A stretch of 21,196 nt of DNA from DAIUFH01 sp036844705. Lineage in GTDB: Bacteria; Bacillota; Clostridia; Tissierellales; Tissierellaceae. Where the stretch lies: positions 1-21,196 of the forward strand of contig DAIUFH010000035.1 of the NCBI GenBank assembly GCA_036844705.1, in the 5' to 3' direction. Below, in pieces: positions 6,531 through 14,019 of this stretch. Position 1 is the stretch's first letter. Each line of letters begins with the position of its first letter. The translations under genes and the position numbers were made by a program. The notes below the pieces were generated by a model that worked only from the letters and a program-made list of their open reading frames with translations, was not told where the DNA came from and made no database searches.

Positions 6531-8966
6531 ATGATAATAAAAAGCTTAAAATTAATAGGATTTGGTAAATTTAAAAATAAAGATATTGAATTAGAAAATG
6601 GTATAAATATTATATATGCTGAAAATGAAGGTGGAAAGACAACTATTCACAATTTTATTGATGGCATGTTTTATGGATTTCTAAAGCCAGGCAGTAGACA
6701 AAGAAACTATCTGGAAGAACACAGTAAATATAAGCCTTGGAATGGTGGGAGGTATGCAGGTATTTTGTCCCTGGAAAAGGATGATACCATCTATAGAATT
6801 GAACGAGAATTTACAAAGAATAAGGAGTCAACAAAGGTAATAGTTGAAAACACTGGAGAAGATATTTCAAATAATGTAGCTACAGGTGCAAATTCTAAGG
6901 TCCTACAGCCAGGATATCATTTCTTTGGTTTTAACAGTGTTGTATATGATAATACAGTATCCATAAAACAAATGAGCTCAAAGACAGATGATAAGTTGGC
7001 TACTGAAGTAAGGGACAAGCTAATAAATATCGGCTCTTCCCGTGATGATAGGATTTCTGTAGAAAATGCCATTAATGATTTAAACAAGCAACAGGACAAG
7101 ATAGGTTCAATGACTAGACCTACATCCAGATATAGAATACTTTCTGATACTATAAATTCTTTAAAACAAGAAAGAGAAGAAATCCTAAAATTGAAAGAAG
7201 AATACGATAATATTTTAGATAAGTTCAATGCTTTTAAACAAAAGGAAGAAGATTTAGCTTCCCAGTTGGAGTCTGGAAAGAAACAATTAGGGAGGGTACT
7301 ATACCAAGAGAAGAAGGCTCTTTATAAGGAGGCAATAAATCTTAAGGATGTTATTGATTCTTTAAAGACAAGACTAGATGAGTATTCCTCATATAAATCC
7401 TTGTCTAATGATGACTATTCTAAAGGCATGACTATATCAAATAATATTAATGTACTTTCAAGTAAAATTGAGGAAGTTAATATTCAAGCTAAGGAATTAG
7501 AAGAAAATGTTGTTAAATTATCTGAAAATCTAAATGATGAAAATGATGCTTCGACTGATGAAATTTCTAAGGATTATCTACTCTTTGATTCTTTGGAAGA
7601 AGAGAAAAACAAGCTGTTATTTAGCAATGAATCCTCCACAATTGAGTTTGCTAGAAGGGATTATGAAAAAACGCAATATTTGAAGACAAGATACTCCATG
7701 GGATTATTATGCATGGTTACTGTATATTTGTTAGGAATGATATATTTCATTTCTAGTGGTGATATCAAAAATTCCTTATTAATTCAAGTAGCCATAATTC
7801 CAATTATATTTGTGTTTCTACATATGAGAAAAATTAGTTCTCAGTTACAGGAAACTGAAAAAAAGTTAAATGAACTATATAGTGTAGAGAAAAATAAAAA
7901 AACTAATATTGAAGAAATTGATTTAAAGCAAAAGAATATACTTGAAAAATATAGTGTAAATACAAAGCTTGAATTAAAATCCCTTTATGAAGCTAAAAAA
8001 CATGAAAGCCTAATTAAAAGTGATAAAATCAATTCATTAAATGAAAACAAAACTAAGCTAAATATATTGAAAAATAAGATCGGTGAAATTACTAAATCGA
8101 AATTGAGTTTAACAAATCAATTAGAGCAAATTCTCGAAAGTAATTGTTGCAAAGATTTAAAGGAATTTGAATTAGGCTTAAGAAACAAAAATATTTATGA
8201 TGAAACGATTATTGAATATAATAGTAAGAAGGAGCTACTCAATAAAATCTTAGGAAACTACAGTATAGAACAGTTGAAAACAGAGATAGATGATGAGGAT
8301 GGAGATTTATCGACTTCGCTCGGTATGACAAAAGAGAATATACAGGCTCTAATAGATGGATATACAAAAGAATTAAATGATATTAAACTAGAACTAAAAG
8401 GTTATGATGAAAGAATAAACATACTGACTCCGAGGATTTCCAAGCTAGTTGATATTGAAGAGGATATTAAGAGAAAAACAGATGAATTTAAAATTTTAGA
8501 TAAAAAGAAGAATGCGTTGGAGCTTGCTATATCAACTATAGAAAAGTTATCTAAGGAAATTCAAAATCAGTTTGCCCCTGAAATAAATGTAAAGGTTGGA
8601 GAAATAATTAAAAGGATTACTAATGACAAGTATTCGGGCGTAAGAATAGACAATAAACTTGGGATAGGAGTTATAAATCCTGAGTCTGGGGAAATAATTG
8701 ATATAAACTATCTTAGTGGAGGCACTATAGATCAGCTATATTTCTCTTTGCGATTTGGAATTATCAATTCCATAACTGATGATAATTTGCCATTAATTCT
8801 TGATGATTGTTTCATACAATATGATGACATACGTTTAGAAAATTTACTTAACTATTTATATGATATAAGCAAGGATAGACAAATTATACTTTTCTCTTGC
8901 CATAATAGAGAAAAATTATTGCTTGAAAAGATGAATATGGACTTTAATCTAAATACATTAAGTTAA
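6531..8966 (+). CDS. yhaN: YhaN-like SMC/Rad50-type ATPase with central membrane anchor
   Basis: An SbcC/Rad50-like ATPase that would work with the upstream nuclease. The Walker A is AENEGGKT (30-37, an A-x4-GKT form). The ABC signature region LSGGTIDQL is near 727 and the Walker B PLILDDC near 753, followed by a C-terminal ATPase lobe. Between them lie long charged heptad-rich coiled coils. The middle (about 388-433) holds two hydrophobic stretches split by SSGDIKNS. That is a membrane hairpin at the place where Rad50 has its zinc hook, a layout also known from Bacillus YhaN. No CxxC hook is seen. At 811 aa it is somewhat shorter than Bacillus YhaN. The start is 4 nt after yhaO and has a weak ribosome site (AGGT), so translational coupling is likely. 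Confidence 0.85.
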   Translation: MIIKSLKLIGFGKFKNKDIELENGINIIYAENEGGKTTIHNFIDGMFYGFLKPGSRQRNYLEEHSKYKPWNGGRYAGILSLEKDDTIYRIEREFTKNKESTKVIVENTGEDISNNVATGANSKVLQPGYHFFGFNSVVYDNTVSIKQMSSKTDDKLATEVRDKLINIGSSRDDRISVENAINDLNKQQDKIGSMTRPTSRYRILSDTINSLKQEREEILKLKEEYDNILDKFNAFKQKEEDLASQLESGKKQLGRVLYQEKKALYKEAINLKDVIDSLKTRLDEYSSYKSLSNDDYSKGMTISNNINVLSSKIEEVNIQAKELEENVVKLSENLNDENDASTDEISKDYLLFDSLEEEKNKLLFSNESSTIEFARRDYEKTQYLKTRYSMGLLCMVTVYLLGMIYFISSGDIKNSLLIQVAIIPIIFVFLHMRKISSQLQETEKKLNELYSVEKNKKTNIEEIDLKQKNILEKYSVNTKLELKSLYEAKKHESLIKSDKINSLNENKTKLNILKNKIGEITKSKLSLTNQLEQILESNCCKDLKEFELGLRNKNIYDETIIEYNSKKELLNKILGNYSIEQLKTEIDDEDGDLSTSLGMTKENIQALIDGYTKELNDIKLELKGYDERINILTPRISKLVDIEEDIKRKTDEFKILDKKKNALELAISTIEKLSKEIQNQFAPEINVKVGEIIKRITNDKYSGVRIDNKLGIGVINPESGEIIDINYLSGGTIDQLYFSLRFGIINSITDDNLPLILDDCFIQYDDIRLENLLNYLYDISKDRQIILFSCHNREKLLLEKMNMDFNLNTLS

Positions 8967-8968
8967 GG

Positions 8969-9026
8969 TTCAACATTAACATGAAGCATCAAATGTTGAA
9001 AAATACAAATTTTAATAGTTAATGTT
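8969..9026. repeat. Alternative overlapping inverted repeats in the yhaN-downstream gap
   Basis: TTCAACATT (8969-8977) can pair with AATGTTGAA (8992-9000). The overlapping AACATTAAC (8972-8980) can instead pair with GTTAATGTT (9018-9026). There is no T-run, so this is not a standard terminator. It occupies most of the 83-nt gap before the next gene; the role is unknown. Confidence 0.45.
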
Positions 9027-9049
9027 AAACATTAAGATGAGGTGTTTGA

Positions 9050-9736
9050 ATGATATATGCTATAGGAGATTTACATTTTGATTTTTCCAAGGAAAAACCT
9101 ATGGATATCTTCGGTGAAAAATGGGTTCATCATGAAGAAAAAATACTAGATAATTGGAAAAATCTTATTAAGCCAGAAGACTTGATTCTTCTTCCGGGAG
9201 ATATCTCCTGGGCATTGAAATTAAATATAGCTAAGCTGGATCTAGAAAGAATAGATGATTTACCAGGTAAAAAAATTATTATGAAAGGTAATCATGATTA
9301 TTGGTGGACCAGTCTTTCAAAGCTTAACAATCTAAAGCTAAAGTCTATATTTTTTTTATATAACAACAGTTATAAATATAAAGAAACAGGAATAGTAGGA
9401 ACTAGGGGATGGATATCAAAGGATAATGAGGATTTTACTAAGGATGATGAAAAAATATTTGAAAGAGAACTACAAAGATTAAAACTATCCTTAGATAGTC
9501 TTGAAGATGTTGAGCGAAAGATTGCCCTTATGCATTATCCTCCCTTTAATATGGATTTAAGTCCAAATGAATTTATAGATATTATGAAATCATCTGGAGT
9601 AGATATTTGCATCTATGGTCATCTTCATGCAGAAGGTCATAGGTATGCTGTAGAAGGAAATATAGAAGGTATAGAGTTTCACTGTGTGTCCAGCGATTAT
9701 CTGGATTTCAAGCCTAAATTAATCTTTAGGGACTAG
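9050..9736 (+). CDS. Metallophosphoesterase (calcineurin-like)
   Basis: A compact 228-aa metallophosphoesterase with the full motif set: GDLHFDF near residue 7, LPGDISW near 48, MKGNHDYWW near 78, MHYPPFN near 160 and IYGHLHAEG near 184. There is no signal peptide, so it is cytoplasmic. The family covers phosphatases, nucleases and nucleotide hydrolases; the substrate cannot be read here. It is only distantly similar to YhaO and lacks that protein's C-terminal extension. The ribosome site GAGGTG (9039-9044) is 5 nt before the ATG. Its TAG stop overlaps the AGGAGG ribosome site of the CYTH gene, so the two form a tight pair and may act on phosphoester or triphosphate substrates together (inference). 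Confidence 0.85.
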   Translation: MIYAIGDLHFDFSKEKPMDIFGEKWVHHEEKILDNWKNLIKPEDLILLPGDISWALKLNIAKLDLERIDDLPGKKIIMKGNHDYWWTSLSKLNNLKLKSIFFLYNNSYKYKETGIVGTRGWISKDNEDFTKDDEKIFERELQRLKLSLDSLEDVERKIALMHYPPFNMDLSPNEFIDIMKSSGVDICIYGHLHAEGHRYAVEGNIEGIEFHCVSSDYLDFKPKLIFRD

Positions 9737-9746
9737 GAGGGTTATG

Positions 9747-10286
9747 ATGGTTAAAGAATTAGAAGTAAAAGTATTAAATATGGATTTGAATATTGTTGAG
9801 GAGAAAATAGTAAAGCTTGGCGGTAAAAAATTGTCCGAGGAGTTTCAAATTAATACATTAGTAGATTCATATGAAAGACCTATAAAGTCTTATTTGGATG
9901 CGTATTTAAGGATAAGGCAAACTAAGGATGTATTAAATAATAATGAAAGTATCACCTTGACATTGAAAAAGAATATTAAAAACAATGATTTGCGAGAAAA
10001 CATTGAACTCAATACTGAAATATCTGATAAAGATACAATGTTACAAATTCTTAAAGATCTAGGTTTTGATAAGATAGAAGTTGGTCACAAGGAAAGGATA
10101 TCGTATGTTCTAGAGGGAGCAAGGATAGATTTAGACATATGGGATGAAAAGACATATCCTTATCCATATATGGAAATTGAGGTAGAAAATAAAGAAGCGT
10201 TGGATAATATCATAAGGATATTAGAAATTCCACTTGAGAATATTTCAAAGAAGTCCATCGTTGAGCTTAGAGCCGAACTGGAGTAA
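9747..10286 (+). CDS. CYTH-domain protein (CyaB/triphosphatase-like)
   Basis: A 179-aa single CYTH domain, the triphosphate-tunnel fold found in CyaB-type adenylate cyclases, thiamine triphosphatase and inorganic triphosphatases. The signature E-x-E-x-K is at the N-terminus (ELEVK). Further charged tunnel residues are visible in YLRIRQT, LTLKKN, RENIELN, GHKERISYVL, RIDLDIWD and YMEIEVEN. ATG at 9747 is preferred over ATG at 9744, because AGGAGG (9735-9740) is then 6 nt away instead of 3. Many bacterial CYTH proteins hydrolyse triphosphates rather than make cAMP; which applies here is open. It is paired with the upstream metallophosphoesterase. Confidence 0.85.
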   Translation: MVKELEVKVLNMDLNIVEEKIVKLGGKKLSEEFQINTLVDSYERPIKSYLDAYLRIRQTKDVLNNNESITLTLKKNIKNNDLRENIELNTEISDKDTMLQILKDLGFDKIEVGHKERISYVLEGARIDLDIWDEKTYPYPYMEIEVENKEALDNIIRILEIPLENISKKSIVELRAELE

Positions 10287-10294
10287 CACATTAT

Positions 10295-10333
10295 CCCTTC
10301 ATTGAATAATATATTATTAATTCTATTGAAGGG
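10295..10333 (+). promoter_or_regulatory. Hairpin masking the ribosome site of the 65-aa microprotein
   Basis: CCCTTCA (10295-10301) pairs with TGAAGGG (10327-10333), and GAAT (10304-10307) can extend the stem with ATTC (10320-10323). The right arm contains the GAAGGGGG Shine-Dalgarno (10328-10335) of the gene starting at 10343. The TTTT after it is short, so this could be a weak terminator for the CYTH transcript or a translational on/off switch. Confidence 0.45.
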
Positions 10334-10342
10334 GGTTTTCGA

Positions 10343-10540
10343 ATGCTTAGCGGTATCTTTGGTAAAGACAATGACATAATCCTTATAATTCTGCTAATTC
10401 TACTGCTATCAGGTGATGGCGGCGGTATATTTGGCGGAGGCGGTGGAGGAATAGGTGGTTTCTTTGATGACAACATGATAATATGGATCATTCTTATATT
10501 CTTCTTATTAAACGATGATAAGGGAGGACACCATCACTAA
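10343..10540 (+). CDS. 65-aa glycine-rich, twin hydrophobic-block microprotein
   Basis: I do not recognise a named family. The layout is SGIFG, an acidic cap (DND, 9-11), 11 aliphatic residues (12-22), and a glycine linker (24-39, including six Gly in a row). A second cap (DDN, 42-44), 12 hydrophobic residues (45-56) and a tail ending GGHHH follow. The blocks are short for membrane helices. The 70-aa protein at 13681 has the same plan and the same GIFG motif, so this is probably a real gene and a paralogue. GAAGGGGG is 7 nt before the ATG but lies inside a hairpin. It sits between the CYTH gene and tldD. A small spore-associated protein or a TldD/TldE substrate are both possible; neither is shown. 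Confidence 0.7.
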   Translation: MLSGIFGKDNDIILIILLILLLSGDGGGIFGGGGGGIGGFFDDNMIIWIILIFFLLNDDKGGHHH

Positions 10541-10572
10541 TCTTCTACGTTAGCTAGATCATAGGTTTAGGT

Positions 10573-10734
10573 TATTCACAGTCAAACCGGTTGTCATCCT
10601 TAGCATATATTCTTGTCATCCTGAGTTTTACAGTATGATTATTGCTTTCGAAGGATCCCGGATTTAGACCCTAGATTCTTCACCTGCGGTTCAGAATAAT
10701 ACTGGATGACGCCATATAAAATTAGCTGTGAATA
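10573..10734. repeat. Diverged nested inverted-repeat element, copy 2
   Basis: This fills most of the 297-nt gap 10541-10837. Outer arms TATTCACAG (10573-10581) and CTGTGAATA (10726-10734) are perfect, and GTCATCC (10593-10599) pairs with GGATGAC (10704-10710). Segment 10613-10666 aligns gap-free with 5348-5401 of copy 1: 11/13 matches in the first arm and 17/21 in the last, with an unrelated 20-nt centre. It is followed by a weaker copy of the left half (10667-10710), so the order of halves is swapped. It lies between the microprotein stop and the next terminator, as if inserted into a 3' untranslated region. Confidence 0.65.
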
Positions 10735-10760
10735 GTAATAGATTTAGACTTATCAGCATG

Positions 10761-10787
10761 AACACAGTAGCTTCTACTGTGTTTTTT
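10761..10787 (+). terminator. Intrinsic terminator upstream of tldD
   Basis: A perfect 10-bp stem, AACACAGTAG (10761-10770) with CTACTGTGTT (10774-10783), loop CTT, then a T-run to 10787. It ends transcription arriving from the microprotein region, separating it from tldD. Confidence 0.88.
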
Positions 10788-10797
10788 CTTTGTGTTC

Positions 10798-10806
10798 TGA
10801 TATAAT
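10798..10806 (+). promoter_or_regulatory. Extended -10 promoter of tldD-tldE
   Basis: TGATATAAT is a perfect extended -10 element (TGnTATAAT), 31 nt before the TTG start. A -35 would fall on the terminator stem (10778-10783, TGTGTT), which is poor. This suggests reliance on the TG extension. Confidence 0.65.
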
Positions 10807-10837
10807 GTAGACTATAAAAAAATGAAGGGGTGATATT

Positions 10838-12229
10838 TTGCTAAGTAACAATGTAATAGAAAACGTGTTAAATGCCGCTTTATCAAATGGCGGAGACTTT
10901 GCAGAGATCTTCATTGAGGATAAGACTAACAGTAGTATAAAATTAATAGGTGGATTAATTGAGAACAATATTTCCGGAAGAGATTATGGAGTTGGAATCA
11001 GAATATTGGATAAGTTCAACAGCATTTATGCTTATACGAATGATTCATCAGAAGAGAATTTAGTTAAGGTAGCCAAGCAAGCTGGGGCTGCTTTAAATTC
11101 GTCAAGTACCAATCTAACTTTGAATCTAATGAAGAGATCTACGAGTAATTACAATCCTATAGAAAAATTTTTAAGTAAAATTCCAAAGGCTGAAAAAATA
11201 GATTTATTAAAAAGAGCTTATGTAAAGGCAAAAAATTATGATCCTATAATTTCTCAGGTAATGGTAAACTACATGGAAGAAGAACAAAATATAATGGTTG
11301 CAAATACAGAGGGATTACTTACTTCTGATACAAGAGTTAGAACAAGATTTTCGGTAGGTTCTGTAGCGTCAAAGGATGGGGAGATGCAGCAGGGATATTG
11401 TGCTCCAGGGGCATCAATGGGATTTGAATTCTATGATAAGGTCAATGTTGAGGATATAGCTATTGAGGCCTCAAGAATTGCCAAGACAATGGTTTATGCA
11501 GACTATTGTCCAAGTGGTGTTATGCCGGTGATCATTGACAATGAATTTGGAGGTGTATTGTTTCATGAAGCATGTGGTCATGCTCTGGAAGCCTCTTTTG
11601 TATCTAAAGGAACATCAGCCTTTGCGGGTAAACTTGGGGAAATAATTGCTTCACCATTAGTTACTGCAATTGACGACGGTACTATTTCAAATGCTTGGGG
11701 AACGACTAATATAGATGATGAGGGAACTCCTACTCAAAGGAATATTTTAATAGAAAATGGTGTTTTAAAATCTTATTTAGTAGATAAATTGAACGGAAGA
11801 CGTATGGGGGTATCTTCTACAGGTTCTTCAAGAAGACAATCTTATAAATTTGCTCCTACTTCACGTATGAATAATACATTCATTGATGCTGGAGATTCTA
11901 GATTAGAAGAAATGATTGAAAATACTGAGTCAGGACTTTACGCCAAGAACCTGGGAGGGGGTAGTGTTAACCCTGCAACAGGGGATTTTAACTTTGCAGT
12001 AATGGAAGGATATCTTGTTGAAAATGGAAAGATAATTAAACCTGTTCGGGGTGCTACATTGATTGGTAAGGGAACTAAAGTGTTGGAGCTTATAGATATG
12101 GTAGGAAATAATCTTTCACTTGGTCAGGGAATGTGTGGAGCGGAAAGTGGCTCAATTCCCGTAAATGTAGGTCAGCCTTCAATAAGAGTTAAGGCGCTTA
12201 CAGTTGGCGGAAGAAAGGGGGAAGAATAA
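10838..12229 (+). CDS. tldD: TldD, zinc metalloprotease subunit
   Basis: The catalytic subunit of the TldD/TldE heterodimeric metalloprotease. In other bacteria the pair trims unfolded peptides, for example removing the leader of microcin B17 and degrading CcdA. The HExxxH motif HEACGH lies at 243-248, within LFHEACGHALEASF. A conserved C-terminal Cys433 (GMCGAESGS) is the expected third zinc ligand. Other family features include the GGG-S-V-NPATGDF segment near the C-terminus. The start is TTG at 10838 with GAAGGGG (10824-10830) 7 nt upstream; an ATG at 10822 runs into a stop after three codons. The 463-aa length is normal. The stop codon abuts the tldE ATG. The flanking microproteins at 10343 and 13681 are candidate substrates, by position only. 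Confidence 0.93.
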   Translation: MLSNNVIENVLNAALSNGGDFAEIFIEDKTNSSIKLIGGLIENNISGRDYGVGIRILDKFNSIYAYTNDSSEENLVKVAKQAGAALNSSSTNLTLNLMKRSTSNYNPIEKFLSKIPKAEKIDLLKRAYVKAKNYDPIISQVMVNYMEEEQNIMVANTEGLLTSDTRVRTRFSVGSVASKDGEMQQGYCAPGASMGFEFYDKVNVEDIAIEASRIAKTMVYADYCPSGVMPVIIDNEFGGVLFHEACGHALEASFVSKGTSAFAGKLGEIIASPLVTAIDDGTISNAWGTTNIDDEGTPTQRNILIENGVLKSYLVDKLNGRRMGVSSTGSSRRQSYKFAPTSRMNNTFIDAGDSRLEEMIENTESGLYAKNLGGGSVNPATGDFNFAVMEGYLVENGKIIKPVRGATLIGKGTKVLELIDMVGNNLSLGQGMCGAESGSIPVNVGQPSIRVKALTVGGRKGEE

Positions 12230-13579
12230 ATGAGCTACAAGGAATTGATAAATGAATTGCTGCTAAAGGGAAAAGAGAAAATGGAGGATATGGAAGCATT
12301 TTTAATATCCAATAAAAATATAGAGATCGAAGTATTTAAAGGAGAACTGGATAAATACAGTATTTCTGAATCAGGAGGTCTATCTCTTAGAGGTGTGACA
12401 AATGGAAAGATGGGTTATTCATATACAGAGAAATTAGATGAAAGCTCCATAGATATGTTAATAGAAGAGGCATATGAAAATGGGAAATATATTGATGCTA
12501 CGGATGTAGATGAAATATTCCATGGATCGGAAAAATATGCGGAGTTAAATTTATATAATAAAATATTAGCTGATACATCCATGTCGGATAAAATCAATTT
12601 TGCCCTGAATATTGAAAAAGAGGCATTAACTTTAGATAAAAGAGTTGTTGCGGTTCAGTCATGTGGCTATGAAGAATTTGAACAGGAAAGAATGATTGTA
12701 AATACTAAAAGCGTTAGTTTATCTGATAAATCCAATGGAGCAATTGCTTATGTCAGCGTAGTTGTTCAAGATGGAGAAGATACAAAGACTGGTATGGCTT
12801 TTAGGGTGTTTACGGATTTAAGTACTGTTGACTACAAGGAAATTGCAAAGGAAGCAGTTAATGAGGCTATTTCTATGCTTGGAGCGGTATCTATAAAATC
12901 TGGAAATTATCCTACAATATTGAAAAATAATATTTTTGCAGATATACTAGAGGCATTTTCATCTGTTTTTTCTGCAGATAATGCCCAAAAAGATATATCG
13001 ATTCTAAAGGGTAAAATAGGTGAGGAAATTGCAAATCCGATATTAACAATAGTTGACAATCCGTTATATGAAAACGGATTTGCATCACGAACCTTTGATG
13101 ATGAAGGAACAAGTTCAAGAAATAAGAAAATAATTGACAAGGGAGTCCTTAAGTCACTGTTACATACGTGGAAGACTGCAAATAAGGAAAGTATAGAGTC
13201 AACAGGTAACGGATTTAGAGCTTCTTATAAATCAACCTTATCCATATCCCCTAGTAACTTTTATGTCGAAAATGGGGATATGTCCTTCGAAGATATGGTA
13301 AGTACAATCGACCATGGTGTATATATAATCAGTGTTGCAGGGCTGCATTCTGGTTTAAATCCTGTATCAGGAGACTTTTCCTTGTCTGCTCACGGATATG
13401 AGATTCTTGATGGAAAGTTATATAGACCTGTACATCAGATAACTATAGCAGGCAATCTTTATGAGTTATTTAAGAGTATAGAAATAATAGGAAACGATCT
13501 TGAATTTGGATTACCCGGTAATGGATATTTTGGGTCCCCAAGTATAAAGGTAAAGTATTTGTCAATAGCCGGAGAATAG
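12230..13579 (+). CDS. tldE: TldE (PmbA), partner subunit of TldD
   Basis: A homologue of TldD without the HExxxH site, as expected for the TldE/PmbA half of the heterodimer. Family segments shared with TldD include the DDEGT motif (FDDEGTSSR), GVLKSLLHTW where TldD has GVLKSYLVDK, and LNPVSGDFSLSAHGY near the C-terminus. The 449-aa length is normal. Its ATG starts directly after the tldD TAA with no gap, and the ribosome site AAGGGGGAAG lies inside the end of tldD, so the two are made in a fixed ratio. I see no terminator right after it. A strong new ribosome site and a candidate promoter for the 70-aa microprotein follow within 100 nt. Confidence 0.92.
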   Translation: MSYKELINELLLKGKEKMEDMEAFLISNKNIEIEVFKGELDKYSISESGGLSLRGVTNGKMGYSYTEKLDESSIDMLIEEAYENGKYIDATDVDEIFHGSEKYAELNLYNKILADTSMSDKINFALNIEKEALTLDKRVVAVQSCGYEEFEQERMIVNTKSVSLSDKSNGAIAYVSVVVQDGEDTKTGMAFRVFTDLSTVDYKEIAKEAVNEAISMLGAVSIKSGNYPTILKNNIFADILEAFSSVFSADNAQKDISILKGKIGEEIANPILTIVDNPLYENGFASRTFDDEGTSSRNKKIIDKGVLKSLLHTWKTANKESIESTGNGFRASYKSTLSISPSNFYVENGDMSFEDMVSTIDHGVYIISVAGLHSGLNPVSGDFSLSAHGYEILDGKLYRPVHQITIAGNLYELFKSIEIIGNDLEFGLPGNGYFGSPSIKVKYLSIAGE

Positions 13580-13616
13580 AATTCATGTCCTCCTTTTCCG
13601 ATTAAATTGTGATTAC

Positions 13617-13649
13617 TTGTAACCACTATGAAGTAGTAGTCATAATATA
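13617..13649 (+). promoter_or_regulatory. Candidate promoter of the 70-aa microprotein (sigma-A or sporulation sigma)
   Basis: Read as sigma-A: TTGTAA (13617-13622), 18 nt, CATAAT (13641-13646). Read as sigma-K: AC (13622-13623), 17 nt, CATAATATA (13641-13649), which fits the CATAnnnTA consensus of the late mother-cell sigma factor. The sequence is AT-rich, so a chance match is possible. Confidence 0.45.
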
Positions 13650-13680
13650 AATTGAGAAATAAATTAAAAGGAGGATTATC

Positions 13681-13893
13681 ATGTCTGAAGAAATATTAGC
13701 TACTGAACATAGAAAAGGTGGAATTTTTGGCGGATTCAATGAAATGGATGACTCACTACTATTCTTCTTCTTAATTCTAGTTATTATATTCTCTAATGGC
13801 TGCTTCTTTGGTGGTGGAGGAGAAACTGATGACTCACTATTATTTTTCTTCCTGTTATTAGTAATAATATTTAGTGGAGAATTCTGCTGCTAG
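13681..13893 (+). CDS. 70-aa microprotein with tandem DDSLLFFF repeats
   Basis: There is no named family I can assign. A 16-residue unit, DDSLLFFFLILVIIFS, occurs at 23-38 and again at 50-65 with one change (Ile32 to Leu59). A Gly/Cys linker (NGCFFGGGGET) lies between them and the tail is GEFCC. Nine of the 16 codon pairs differ, eight silently, so selection has kept the protein sequence. The N-terminus has GGIFGG, like the SGIFG of the 65-aa protein at 10343. AAAGGAGG (13667-13674) is a near-ideal ribosome site 6 nt before the ATG, and a strong terminator follows 14 nt after the stop. The single-gene unit suggests high expression. The short hydrophobic blocks and Cys residues recall small spore-coat-like proteins of Firmicutes, but this is not proven. 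Confidence 0.78.
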   Translation: MSEEILATEHRKGGIFGGFNEMDDSLLFFFLILVIIFSNGCFFGGGGETDDSLLFFFLLLVIIFSGEFCC

Positions 13894-13906
13894 TACAAAA
13901 ACCCGG

Positions 13907-13933
13907 AAATCCCGTATTTTATACGGGATTTTT
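13907..13933 (+). terminator. Intrinsic terminator after the 70-aa microprotein gene
   Basis: An 11-bp perfect stem, AAATCCCGTAT (13907-13917) with ATACGGGATTT (13921-13931), and a 3-nt T loop. A T-run reaches 13933. It insulates the Stn operon from the tld region. Confidence 0.9.
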
Positions 13934-13990
13934 CATGACTAACCCAATTAAAGTGGTTTTCCTTAAACTGATGATAGGTCATTTTTAGTA

Positions 13991-14019
13991 TTGATTTACA
14001 TGTATCAAAGTAATACAAT
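13991..14019 (+). promoter_or_regulatory. Distal promoter P1 of the stn operon
   Basis: TTGATT (13991-13996) and TACAAT (14014-14019) are 17 nt apart. The -35 is the left end of the near-palindrome TTGATTTACATGTATCAA (13991-14008). The -10 lies in a second inverted repeat, TAATACA-N7-TGTATTA (14011-14031). Each could be an operator. The start codon is about 150 nt further on. Confidence 0.5.

Noticed and set aside
10291..10491. Minus-strand proline-rich ORF
   Set aside because: It is the antisense shadow of the glycine codons of the 65-aa gene; it has no ribosome site and spans that gene's hairpin.
12907..13140. Minus-strand ORFs inside tldE, and similar ones inside stnC, yhaN and DUF362
   Set aside because: They lie fully within well-supported genes, have no recognisable domains and no ribosome sites.
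13991..14008. FNR box or Rex box
   Set aside because: TTGAT and ATCAA are separated by 8 nt, not the 4 nt of an FNR site, and several positions differ from the Rex consensus. Kept only as an unnamed palindrome.
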